Virus record (IMG/VR): IMGVR_UViG_3300032217_000845 | Location: 1 to 64,000 of that record | Length of the DNA: 64,000 nucleotides | Strand: one strand, 5' to 3' | Source of the DNA: a virus | Shown: one piece after another, positions 58,258 through 63,788 of the stretch | How the letters are laid out: each line of letters begins with the position of its first letter | Position numbering within the stretch: position 1 is the first letter of the stretch | Made by a program: the position numbers and the translations under genes | The notes under the pieces: model-generated | Databases searched by the model: none | Seen by the model: the letters and a program-made list of their open reading frames with translations, nothing else | What the model was told of the DNA's origin: nothing

Positions 58258-58527
58258 ATAGACTTGCTTGATACACGCTGAACCATTTTGGTGCGTGGGC
58301 AGAACTAACTACCTGCCTATTATCAAGGAAACCGAGTGAAATCTCGCTAAACTACGGACAACACGCTCGGTGGTGAATACGCCTCTGGTGGAAGTAGCAG
58401 GTCGGGTCTAGAACTGACCAAGAGTTTATTCTCAATGCGAAATAGCACAATGACGCAAAGTAGCCCCTTGTGTGTTCGTCCGAACCTAAGACCAGATAGC
58501 CATAACGCTTTCTGGTCTTTCTCTTTT
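58258..58527 (+). ncRNA. Candidate structured RNA ending in a terminator
   Basis: No gene reads through. A three-way junction is visible: CTTGATA/TATCAAG (58267-58273/58321-58327) encloses CACGC/GCGTG with an ACC/GGT extension (58274-58297) and GGCAG/CTGCC (58298-58302/58313-58317). Further helices: ACCGAG/CTCGGT (58331-58336/58366-58371), TGCG/CGCA (58436-58439/58454-58457), GTTC/GAAC (58474-58485), then the terminator AGACCAGA/TCTGGTCT. No known family recognised; it may be a 3'-UTR-derived or independent small RNA. Confidence 0.6.
58489..58527 (+). terminator. Intrinsic terminator of candidate RNA
   Basis: AGACCAGA pairs with TCTGGTCT, followed by TTCTCTTTTT. Confidence 0.8.
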
Positions 58528-58538
58528 TGGTGAGGTGT

Positions 58539-58553
58539 TGTATTCGTTTTTTC
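58539..58553 (+). repeat. T-element copy
   Basis: Exact 15-mer, here followed by T rather than C. Confidence 0.9.
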
Positions 58554-58600
58554 TCTACGCCTACTGTGGAAAGAGGGAACTTCGCATTAGTGTTTCGTTC

Positions 58601-58630
58601 TTGACAAATGTCAGAGGAGTATGCTAGTAT
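58601..58630 (+). promoter_or_regulatory. Early-type promoter
   Basis: TTGACA - 18 bp - TAGTAT, TG before the -10; AACTTCGCATTAGT at 58578-58591 just upstream; leader hairpin GTCAG-AAAGT-CTGAC at 58640-58654. Confidence 0.7.
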
Positions 58631-58673
58631 CACTATGTAGTCAGAAAGTCTGACACAGAAAGGGTCTAGTCCT

Positions 58674-59159
58674 ATGGGATTGGATATGTATTTAGAGGCT
58701 CGCAAGTATGTAAGTGGATACTCTCACAGACCTATTGACGAGCAGAACGAGTATGAGGAAGTGCTGAACTCGGTAGGTATGTCAAGAACAGACCTAACAG
58801 CAGAGGCAAGTCCTTTCGCTAATGTAAGTATAAATGTTGCTTATTGGCGTAAGGCTAATCAGATACACGCTTGGTTCATCAACAACTACGCCAAAGATGG
58901 TGTAGATGATTGTAGCCCTGTCCATCTTGGCGAGAGATACCACCTTAGTATTCTAAGAAACCTCTGCCAAGAGGTCATTGACGACCACAGCAAAGCAGAG
59001 GAACTTCTGCCTGTTTCATCTGGCTTCTTCTTTGGGTCAGACGAGTATGGCGAATACTACTTCCAAGACTTAGAGAACACCATTGAGCAGTTGGATAAGT
59101 TGCTCTCTAATCCTAAGTTTGCTGAGGGCTGGGACTTCATCTACCAAGCAAGTTGGTAG
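58674..59159 (+). CDS. Conserved phage protein of the MGLDMYL type (161 aa)
   Basis: Starts MGLDMYLEARKYVSGYS and contains NVAYWRKANQIHAWFINNYAKDGVDDC, a pattern recurring in phage and plasmid proteins of unknown function. Acidic, alpha/beta. Own promoter, leader hairpin, ribosome site AGAAAGGG and terminator. Confidence 0.7.
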   Translation: MGLDMYLEARKYVSGYSHRPIDEQNEYEEVLNSVGMSRTDLTAEASPFANVSINVAYWRKANQIHAWFINNYAKDGVDDCSPVHLGERYHLSILRNLCQEVIDDHSKAEELLPVSSGFFFGSDEYGEYYFQDLENTIEQLDKLLSNPKFAEGWDFIYQASW

Positions 59160-59176
59160 CCACAAACTAAGCACGA

Positions 59177-59204
59177 CCCCTTAGCACACGCTAGGGGGTT
59201 TTGC
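59177..59204 (+). terminator. Intrinsic terminator
   Basis: CCCCTTAGC-ACAC-GCTAGGGGG followed by TTTTGC. Confidence 0.8.
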
Positions 59205-59225
59205 TTTACCTGTTTGCTGGCGAGG

Positions 59226-59240
59226 TGTATTCGTTTTTTC
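59226..59240 (+). repeat. T-element copy
   Basis: Exact 15-mer, followed by A. Confidence 0.9.
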
Positions 59241-59265
59241 AGACGACACGGCACGGCACGGGAAC

Positions 59266-59294
59266 TTGACTAAACAAATGAACTATGATACTAT
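59266..59294 (+). promoter_or_regulatory. Early-type promoter
   Basis: TTGACT - 17 bp - TACTAT with TG before the -10. Confidence 0.7.
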
Positions 59295-59336
59295 GTAGAT
59301 ACAACGGGCGAACAGGAAGTAGCCTGAAAGGGATAA

Positions 59337-59708
59337 ATGGAAACTACAACTATTACGGGTCTGGTAGCAACCACACCACGACACCTAGTATCAGCAGACG
59401 GCTTGCCGATTACTTCTTTCCGATTGGCGAGCAGTAATCGCAGGTTTGACCGAGCCACTATGGAGTGGGTGGACGGCGAGACTAATTGGTATACGATTAC
59501 CTCTTTCCGCACACTCGCAATCAACACCGCTACATCTATCAGCAAGGGCGACCGCATTGTTGTATCAGGCACACTTCGTATTCGTGATTGGGACAACGGC
59601 GAACGGGTAGGAACTAGCGTTGAGTTAGAGGCGAGCAACATTGGACACGACTTAGCGTGGGGGACTACCACCTTTGTCCGAACCGTTCATAAAGCAGACA
59701 CCGAATAA
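59337..59708 (+). CDS. ssb: Single-stranded DNA-binding protein, actinobacterial type
   Basis: 123 aa OB-fold: SFRLASSNRRFDRATMEWVDGETNWYTITSFRTLAINTATSISKGDRIVVSGTLRIRDWDNGE, VELEASNIGHDLAWGT, the usual actinobacterial SSB core. The acidic C-terminal tail with DIPF-like tip is missing (ends HKADTE), so it may not recruit host SSB partners. Second SSB of the window besides the DUF669 type at 3839. Confidence 0.85.
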   Translation: METTTITGLVATTPRHLVSADGLPITSFRLASSNRRFDRATMEWVDGETNWYTITSFRTLAINTATSISKGDRIVVSGTLRIRDWDNGERVGTSVELEASNIGHDLAWGTTTFVRTVHKADTE

Positions 59709-59714
59709 CCGAAC

Positions 59715-59808
59715 GGCTCGCCTAACGGCGTGGGATTGGCAAGCCTAACGGCTTGCCTTTCTGCGTTTGACGGCAAGCCTATTGGCGAGCAGACGGCAAG
59801 CCTAACGG
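59715..59808. repeat. Iterated GGCAAGCC-TAACGG motif
   Basis: Copies at 59715-59728 (GGCTCGCC form), 59738-59751, 59772-59785 and 59795-59808. GGCAAGCC-TAAC-GGCTTGCC (59738-59757) forms a perfect hairpin followed by TTTCTGCGTTT and may terminate ssb. Confidence 0.7.
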
Positions 59809-59819
59809 GTGTGTCAGGC

Positions 59820-59848
59820 TTGACAAAGACCGACCGCTATGGTAGGCT
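59820..59848 (+). promoter_or_regulatory. Early-type promoter
   Basis: TTGACA - 17 bp - TAGGCT with TG before the -10. Confidence 0.65.
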
Positions 59849-59885
59849 AGCAGAGCAGACAACCCTGCCAACCGATAGGACAGAA

Positions 59886-60128
59886 ATGACAACCGCACTA
59901 CCCGAACTAACCGAGATGACCACCAAGACCGACCAACCGATAGTCGCACTCTACAACCGAGACGACAGACTAACGGGTATCGTAAATGGCTGGAAAGTCG
60001 CTGACGGAGTAATGGAAATGGACGAGAGTATCAAGCGAGCAGTAGCGACTAGCGAACTGACTATGGCTGAACTCGTTGAGATTGACCAGAGTATCGCCAG
60101 ACTTCGCAACTTGCGTGGAACTCTCTAA
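59886..60128 (+). CDS. Hypothetical acidic protein (80 aa)
   Basis: Start ATG 59886 (AGGA upstream) is chosen because it follows the promoter at 59820; a longer frame to 59730 reads through the repeat cluster and promoter. MTTALPELTEMTTKTDQPIV and a C-terminal helix MAELVEIDQSIARLRNL. Unknown. Confidence 0.55.
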   Translation: MTTALPELTEMTTKTDQPIVALYNRDDRLTGIVNGWKVADGVMEMDESIKRAVATSELTMAELVEIDQSIARLRNLRGTL

Positions 60129-60138
60129 ACAAAACTAG

Positions 60139-60167
60139 CCAAGTGGAAACACTTGGTTTTAGTTTTA
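60139..60167 (+). terminator. Intrinsic terminator
   Basis: CCAAGTG-GAAA-CACTTGG (GNRA loop), then TTTTAGTTTT. Confidence 0.8.
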
Positions 60168-60175
60168 GCCCGAAG

Positions 60176-60190
60176 TGTATTCGTTTTTTC
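60176..60190 (+). repeat. T-element copy
   Basis: Exact 15-mer, followed by C. Confidence 0.9.
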
Positions 60191-60229
60191 CCTGCGTAAA
60201 TTTTGCTGAAAATAAAATCCTAAATGAGT

Positions 60230-60258
60230 TTGATTTTGTCGGGAGTATGTGGTAGGGT
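60230..60258 (+). promoter_or_regulatory. Early-type promoter
   Basis: TTGATT - 17 bp - TAGGGT with TG before the -10; leader hairpin GTCAG-AAATA-CTGAT at 60268-60282. Confidence 0.65.
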
Positions 60259-60313
60259 ATAAATGTAGTCAGAAATACTGATTATCCAATCACTCTGAAA
60301 GGGTGTGGTAAAA

Positions 60314-60667
60314 GTGGAAACACTAAACCAAGTAGTAATAACAAAGTCGGTCAATGGCGTAGAAGTTGCCACGCTATCTGAACTAGGGATTTTGCTAGGC
60401 GTAAAGCCAAGCACTATCTTTGTCTGGATAGATAAATACAAGAACTTCCCTAAGCCTGTTGCCGAAATCAAAGGTGCTGGTCGTAATGGGCGTTCTCGCT
60501 TGTTCCCGATTGACGCTGTTCAGGTGTGGCACAAGAAACACATTACGACACGCAAGGCTAACGAATGGACAGGTATTCTTTCCAAGTTGAGCCAAATCTC
60601 AAAGGCTAGTCCTGCCACTTACAAAATCATTCTGGAAATGATTGACGAAGCGTCAGGTCGCAAGTAG
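60314..60667 (+). CDS. HTH protein, AlpA/MerR-like (117 aa)
   Basis: GTG 60314 gives a workable distance to GAAAGGG; GTG 60305 is too close. ATLSELGILLGVKPSTIFVWIDKYKNFPKPVAEIKGAGRNGRSRLFPIDAVQVW is a winged HTH of the AlpA/HTH_17 type followed by a helical tail that is echoed in the 107-aa protein at 62739. Probable DNA-binding regulator. Confidence 0.7.
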   Translation: METLNQVVITKSVNGVEVATLSELGILLGVKPSTIFVWIDKYKNFPKPVAEIKGAGRNGRSRLFPIDAVQVWHKKHITTRKANEWTGILSKLSQISKASPATYKIILEMIDEASGRK

Positions 60668-60686
60668 CCACACGACACTAGACTTA

Positions 60687-60712
60687 CCCCCTGCTAATCA
60701 CAGGGGGTTTTC
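60687..60712 (+). terminator. Intrinsic terminator
   Basis: CCCCCTG pairs with CAGGGGG, then TTTTC. Confidence 0.75.
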
Positions 60713-60734
60713 TGGTTTTGGGACACGACTAGTT

Positions 60735-60749
60735 TGTATTCGTTTTTTC
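60735..60749 (+). repeat. T-element copy
   Basis: Exact 15-mer, followed by C. Confidence 0.9.
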
Positions 60750-60777
60750 CATCACGACACACTTCGCACTAACACGC

Positions 60778-60806
60778 TTGACTTTATTTAGAAACTATGC
60801 GATAAT
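60778..60806 (+). promoter_or_regulatory. Early-type promoter
   Basis: TTGACT - 17 bp - GATAAT with TG before the -10; ACTTCGCACTAAC element at 60761-60773. Confidence 0.7.
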
Positions 60807-60847
60807 AGAGATGTTGTCGGGAAAGGCTCGGCACGGAAAGGGATAAA

Positions 60848-61171
60848 GTGGGCGACAGGTCTGCGATTATCATTGAGAGTGAAAGGTTCATCACGCCTAT
60901 CACGCTATACGGACACTGGTCGGGCAGGAACAACCTTGCTGCTGTGGCTAGTGTGTTGGAAACTACGGACAGGGTTGGCGACCCGTCTTATCTCACGGCT
61001 CAACTGTTTTACAAGTTTGCTGTGGAACTTGGCAAGTATGACGGAAATCTGTCTTTCGGTATTGACGCTTTCGGTGGGACACCACAGGAAATAAATGCGA
61101 CTATGGACACCGATACGATTGTCGTAAATGCCGATAATGGAACTTGGCGTTGGGCGATACCCGTAGAGTAA
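60848..61171 (+). CDS. Conserved hypothetical phage protein (107 aa)
   Basis: GTG start after GGAAAGGGATAAA. MGDRSAIIIESERFITPITLYGHWSGRNNL looks like small phage proteins of the same start pattern; rest alpha/beta. Role unknown. Confidence 0.65.
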   Translation: MGDRSAIIIESERFITPITLYGHWSGRNNLAAVASVLETTDRVGDPSYLTAQLFYKFAVELGKYDGNLSFGIDAFGGTPQEINATMDTDTIVVNADNGTWRWAIPVE

Positions 61172-61186
61172 TCTTTATACGAACGC

Positions 61187-61231
61187 AGGTTAGCACTCAC
61201 GCAACACGAGTGCTAACCTCTTTTCGTTTTT
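61187..61231 (+). terminator. Intrinsic terminator
   Basis: AGGTTAGCACTC pairs perfectly with GAGTGCTAACCT (12 bp), then TTTTCGTTTTT. Confidence 0.85.
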
Positions 61232-61245
61232 GCTTAGGTAGAAGT

Positions 61246-61260
61246 TGTATTCGTTTTTTC
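61246..61260 (+). repeat. T-element copy
   Basis: Exact 15-mer, followed by C. Confidence 0.9.
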
Positions 61261-61274
61261 CGGCAGCGACAGAT

Positions 61275-61300
61275 AACTTCGCATTAGCGACACGAAGTTA
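61275..61300. repeat. AACTTCG...CGAAGTT inverted repeat
   Basis: AACTTCG (61275-61281) and CGAAGTT (61293-61299) face each other over 11 bp; two facing copies of the recurrent element, upstream of the next promoter. Confidence 0.65.
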
Positions 61301-61307
61301 GACAGAC

Positions 61308-61336
61308 TTGCGTTTGTCGCTAGTGTGTGATACAAT
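61308..61336 (+). promoter_or_regulatory. Early-type promoter
   Basis: TTGCGT - 17 bp - TACAAT with TG before the -10. Confidence 0.7.
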
Positions 61337-61384
61337 GAAGTTATTACACAGGCGAGAAACCTAAGTATCGCTGAAAGGGAAACA

Positions 61385-61807
61385 ATGACAGAAATAGAAA
61401 CAGAGATACAAACTCTCACGGCAGAGTTGGATAGCGATTGTTCTTGCGAGGACTATGACGAGGACACAGACACAAGCAAGCCTAGTGAAAGTTGCTTCGG
61501 AGATTGTTGGACAGAAAGTAAAGACGACTTTACTGAACACTTGCTCAAACCTTACCTTGTTGTAAAGGGTTGGAAAATGGACACGCCTATCAAGGTTGCT
61601 TCATCACGAATGACTTGGCAAGGCATTAGAGGTTGGGCATACACTACGCCTGAACGCTTGGTTGATACGCTTACTCTCAATGGAGATTTTCGCCTAGTGT
61701 TTGAGTTTGACGGAAACGACCTAACTGCTATTCGCTATTCTCACGACGAGCCAATGGGAACAGGTAAGTTTGAGATTGAGTTGTCTGACGAAAGCGACGA
61801 CGACTAA
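61385..61807 (+). CDS. Acidic hypothetical protein (140 aa)
   Basis: ATG after GAAAGGGAAACA. N-terminal acidic part with CSCEDYDEDTDTSKPSESCFGDC (four Cys), then an alpha/beta region (MTWQGIRGWAYTTPERLVDTLTLNGDFRLVF). No known family. Confidence 0.6.
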   Translation: MTEIETEIQTLTAELDSDCSCEDYDEDTDTSKPSESCFGDCWTESKDDFTEHLLKPYLVVKGWKMDTPIKVASSRMTWQGIRGWAYTTPERLVDTLTLNGDFRLVFEFDGNDLTAIRYSHDEPMGTGKFEIELSDESDDD

Positions 61808-61821
61808 ACACGACACGAGAA

Positions 61822-61852
61822 AGGTCGCTGACTTCGGTTGGCGACTTTTTTT
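61822..61852 (+). terminator. Intrinsic terminator
   Basis: GTCGC pairs with GCGAC, then seven T. Confidence 0.7.
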
Positions 61853-61872
61853 GTATCTGCCGATTACGGAGT

Positions 61873-61887
61873 TGTATTCGTTTTTTC
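61873..61887 (+). repeat. T-element copy
   Basis: Exact 15-mer, followed by C. Confidence 0.9.
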
Positions 61888-61961
61888 CTCACCCCTGCCG
61901 AACACGACTTCCCTGTTATCTATTTGTTATAAAACTTTCTACACTTCGGGAATAAATGAAC

Positions 61962-61990
61962 TTGACTTTTAGTTATACTCTATGTAATAA
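61962..61990 (+). promoter_or_regulatory. Early-type promoter
   Basis: TTGACT - 17 bp - TAATAA. Confidence 0.6.
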
Positions 61991-62018
61991 TGTAGTTATG
62001 GACAACGAAAGGGAAACA

Positions 62019-62546
62019 ATGAACAACTACGAGAAGTCATACAGCAACGAGCCGTTTCTAAATGGTGCGTTAGACATACCTATTTGGAGTGAAATACTGC
62101 CGAACTTTTGGCTAGGTGGAACTGCCGATAACGATTGTGTTGGCGATAAGCACTTTCAGTTTGATAGGCAGGACATCTCTATCAAGCCTAGAAACTTTGA
62201 TAGCGTTTATACTTTCTACGCTTACGCTAACCCTGTTGATTGGCTAGTTAGAGAGTTTAGGTTTGGCTACTTTGATAGTGGCGAAACTGACTTTGACTTA
62301 GACGAGTTTAGGCGTATTGCTCTAATGGCTCACGCTGATTGGAAGCGTGGCGAGAGAGTGCTAATGCGTTGCCAAGCAGGTCTAAACAGGTCAAGCCTAT
62401 TCTTTGCCTTAGTGCTTATGATTGACGGCTACACGGCACAAGAAGCGATTGACTTGATACGAGAGAAGCGACACGATAAGTGTCTATTCAATCCTCACTT
62501 CGTAGCGTGGTTGCTCAAACAAGACTTAGAGTTTTGGCGAGCATAA
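62019..62546 (+). CDS. Protein tyrosine/dual-specificity phosphatase-like
   Basis: ATG 62019 follows CGAAAGGGAAACA exactly as in sister cassettes; earlier in-frame starts lie in the promoter/leader. VLMRCQAGLNRSSLFFAL holds the CxxGxxR(S/T) P-loop (Cys118, Arg124), and a candidate general-acid Asp lies upstream. WLGGTADND near 35 fits the DSP fold. Similar phosphatases occur in actinophages and could dephosphorylate host proteins. Confidence 0.82.
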   Translation: MNNYEKSYSNEPFLNGALDIPIWSEILPNFWLGGTADNDCVGDKHFQFDRQDISIKPRNFDSVYTFYAYANPVDWLVREFRFGYFDSGETDFDLDEFRRIALMAHADWKRGERVLMRCQAGLNRSSLFFALVLMIDGYTAQEAIDLIREKRHDKCLFNPHFVAWLLKQDLEFWRA

Positions 62547-62567
62547 ACTCACGCTAAGAAAACCTAA

Positions 62568-62595
62568 CCCCCGTGAAAACTCACGGGGGATTTTC
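62568..62595 (+). terminator. Intrinsic terminator
   Basis: CCCCCGTGA-AAAC-TCACGGGGG, then ATTTTC. Confidence 0.8.
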
Positions 62596-62615
62596 TTAGT
62601 GCGAAGTTGCGAAGG

Positions 62616-62630
62616 TGTATTCGTTTTTTC
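62616..62630 (+). repeat. T-element copy
   Basis: Exact 15-mer, followed by C. TTAGTGCGAAGTT element at 62596-62608 just upstream. Confidence 0.9.
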
Positions 62631-62660
62631 CTTACTCTACAAACACGGTGGAAGTATTAC

Positions 62661-62689
62661 TTGCGTAAATCCATAAGGTATGGTAAGAT
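62661..62689 (+). promoter_or_regulatory. Early-type promoter
   Basis: TTGCGT - 17 bp - TAAGAT with TG before the -10; leader hairpin GTCAG-AAAGT-CTGGC at 62699-62713. Confidence 0.7.
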
Positions 62690-62738
62690 AGTTAGGTAGT
62701 CAGAAAGTCTGGCACAATAGAAATCCTGAAAGGGAACA

Positions 62739-63062
62739 ATGCTAAAAATGGAAATAAATGGGACAGAAGTAGTTAGTCCTATGGAAATCGCAAGTCGCTT
62801 CGGAGTTAGTTTGCCTGCTGTTTATGTCTGGGCAAGGCGTTCGGATTTTCCGACACCACTACTAACGACAGGTGGCTCACAACGACCACGCCACATTTAC
62901 TCGGCTACCGAGATTGAGGCTTGGGTCGCTGAACACCTTGACGCTAAGGGTGGCAGGGGCAAGGCTCATCTAATCGGGCGTAGAGTTCTAGGGCTGGCAA
63001 CATCTAACCCTGAAATCTACAAGCAGATTGAGCAGTTGCTAGAAAGCACCGACACCGAATAA
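62739..63062 (+). CDS. HTH protein, AlpA/MerR-like (107 aa)
   Basis: VVSPMEIASRFGVSLPAVYVWARRSDFPTPLLTTGGSQRPRHIYSATEIEAWV is a winged HTH with an arginine-rich wing; the C-terminal helix LATSNPEIYKQIEQLLE resembles the ASPATYKIILEMIDE tail of the protein at 60314, so the two are probably paralogues. SD CTGAAAGGG. Confidence 0.72.
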   Translation: MLKMEINGTEVVSPMEIASRFGVSLPAVYVWARRSDFPTPLLTTGGSQRPRHIYSATEIEAWVAEHLDAKGGRGKAHLIGRRVLGLATSNPEIYKQIEQLLESTDTE

Positions 63063-63078
63063 GGCTCTGAAAGAAACA

Positions 63079-63113
63079 CGCTTACCCGAAAGGGTAGGCG
63101 TTTTCTTTTTTTG
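63079..63113 (+). terminator. Intrinsic terminator
   Basis: CGCTTACCC-GAAA-GGGTAGGCG, then TTTTCTTTTTTT. Confidence 0.8.
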
Positions 63114-63133
63114 CTAATGCGAAGTTAGCCGAG

Positions 63134-63148
63134 TGTATTCGTTTTTTC
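63134..63148 (+). repeat. T-element copy
   Basis: Exact 15-mer, followed by C. CTAATGCGAAGTTA at 63114-63127 just upstream. Confidence 0.9.
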
Positions 63149-63187
63149 CTTACACGCTGTCTAGCACGACACGCTAATAGTATGAAC

Positions 63188-63216
63188 TTGCTTTTGTCGG
63201 TAGTATTTGGTATAAT
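63188..63216 (+). promoter_or_regulatory. Early-type promoter
   Basis: TTGCTT - 17 bp - TATAAT with TG before the -10; leader hairpin GTCAG-AAAGA-CTGAT at 63226-63240. Confidence 0.75.
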
Positions 63217-63257
63217 AGTTATGTAGTCAGAAAGACTGATTACAGAAAGGGAAACAA

Positions 63258-63572
63258 ATGGAAATCGCTTTACTAGGTTTCTTAGGTGTTGTATCGCTTA
63301 TGACTATCGGTGCTTTCTTGGTCGTAGTCTTGTGTGCGTTTATCATCTACAAGATAGACCCGACTTATGACGAGTTTGGTTTCTGGGGAAACTTCCGTAT
63401 GGAACTCTCCACTATCCTTGCTGGCAAGTTTGGCTACGAAGTATCACGACAAGAATACAAACAGGCTTACGACTTAGGTGTCAAAATGAGCGACAGAACT
63501 CTACAAGGTAGCAAGAACAGACACCCTGCCAACAATGATGGTAAGTTGCCTTACGAACTCTACAAATACTAA
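63258..63572 (+). CDS. Single-pass membrane protein (104 aa)
   Basis: SD AGAAAGGGAAACAA. Residues 1-31 (MEIALLGFLGVVSLMTIGAF and onward) are a long membrane helix, then a soluble domain with FGFWGNFRMELSTIL and a basic tail. Function unknown. Confidence 0.65.
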   Translation: MEIALLGFLGVVSLMTIGAFLVVVLCAFIIYKIDPTYDEFGFWGNFRMELSTILAGKFGYEVSRQEYKQAYDLGVKMSDRTLQGSKNRHPANNDGKLPYELYKY

Positions 63573-63593
63573 GTAGAACTCACCGAGAGATTA

Positions 63594-63620
63594 CCCCGTA
63601 GAGATACGGGGTTTTCTTTT
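63594..63620 (+). terminator. Intrinsic terminator
   Basis: CCCCGTA-GAGA-TACGGGG, then TTTTCTTTT. Confidence 0.8.
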
Positions 63621-63638
63621 ACCCTGTGGGCTGGGAGT

Positions 63639-63653
63639 TGTATTCGTTTTTTC
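63639..63653 (+). repeat. T-element copy
   Basis: Exact 15-mer, followed by T. ACTAATACGAA at 63660-63670 just downstream. Confidence 0.9.
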
Positions 63654-63715
63654 TATACCACTAATACGAAAGATAACAACTTGATAACAACACGATACAA
63701 AGATAGTAAATGGGC

Positions 63716-63743
63716 TTGTATTGTCATTAGATAGGAGTATAAT
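63716..63743 (+). promoter_or_regulatory. Early-type promoter
   Basis: TTGTAT - 16 bp - TATAAT. Confidence 0.6.
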
Positions 63744-63788
63744 CATAGGTATAGGAAAGTTTCCAAAGGGGAAACTGAAAGGGACAAA

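Noticed and set aside
59730-59885. N-terminal extension of the 80-aa protein
   Set aside because: It would read through the GGCAAGCC repeats and the promoter at 59820; the ATG at 59886 has a ribosome site and follows the promoter.
61275-61300. True loxP site
   Set aside because: Only the inner arm bases agree, the spacer is 11 bp by the minimal arms, and no Cre-like recombinase is in the window; kept only as an operator-like inverted repeat.
49890-63653. T-elements as a dispersed CRISPR array
   Set aside because: Spacing is hundreds of bases with genes between, the repeat is only 15 bp and no cas genes are present; the Cas4-like gene is a phage recombination nuclease.
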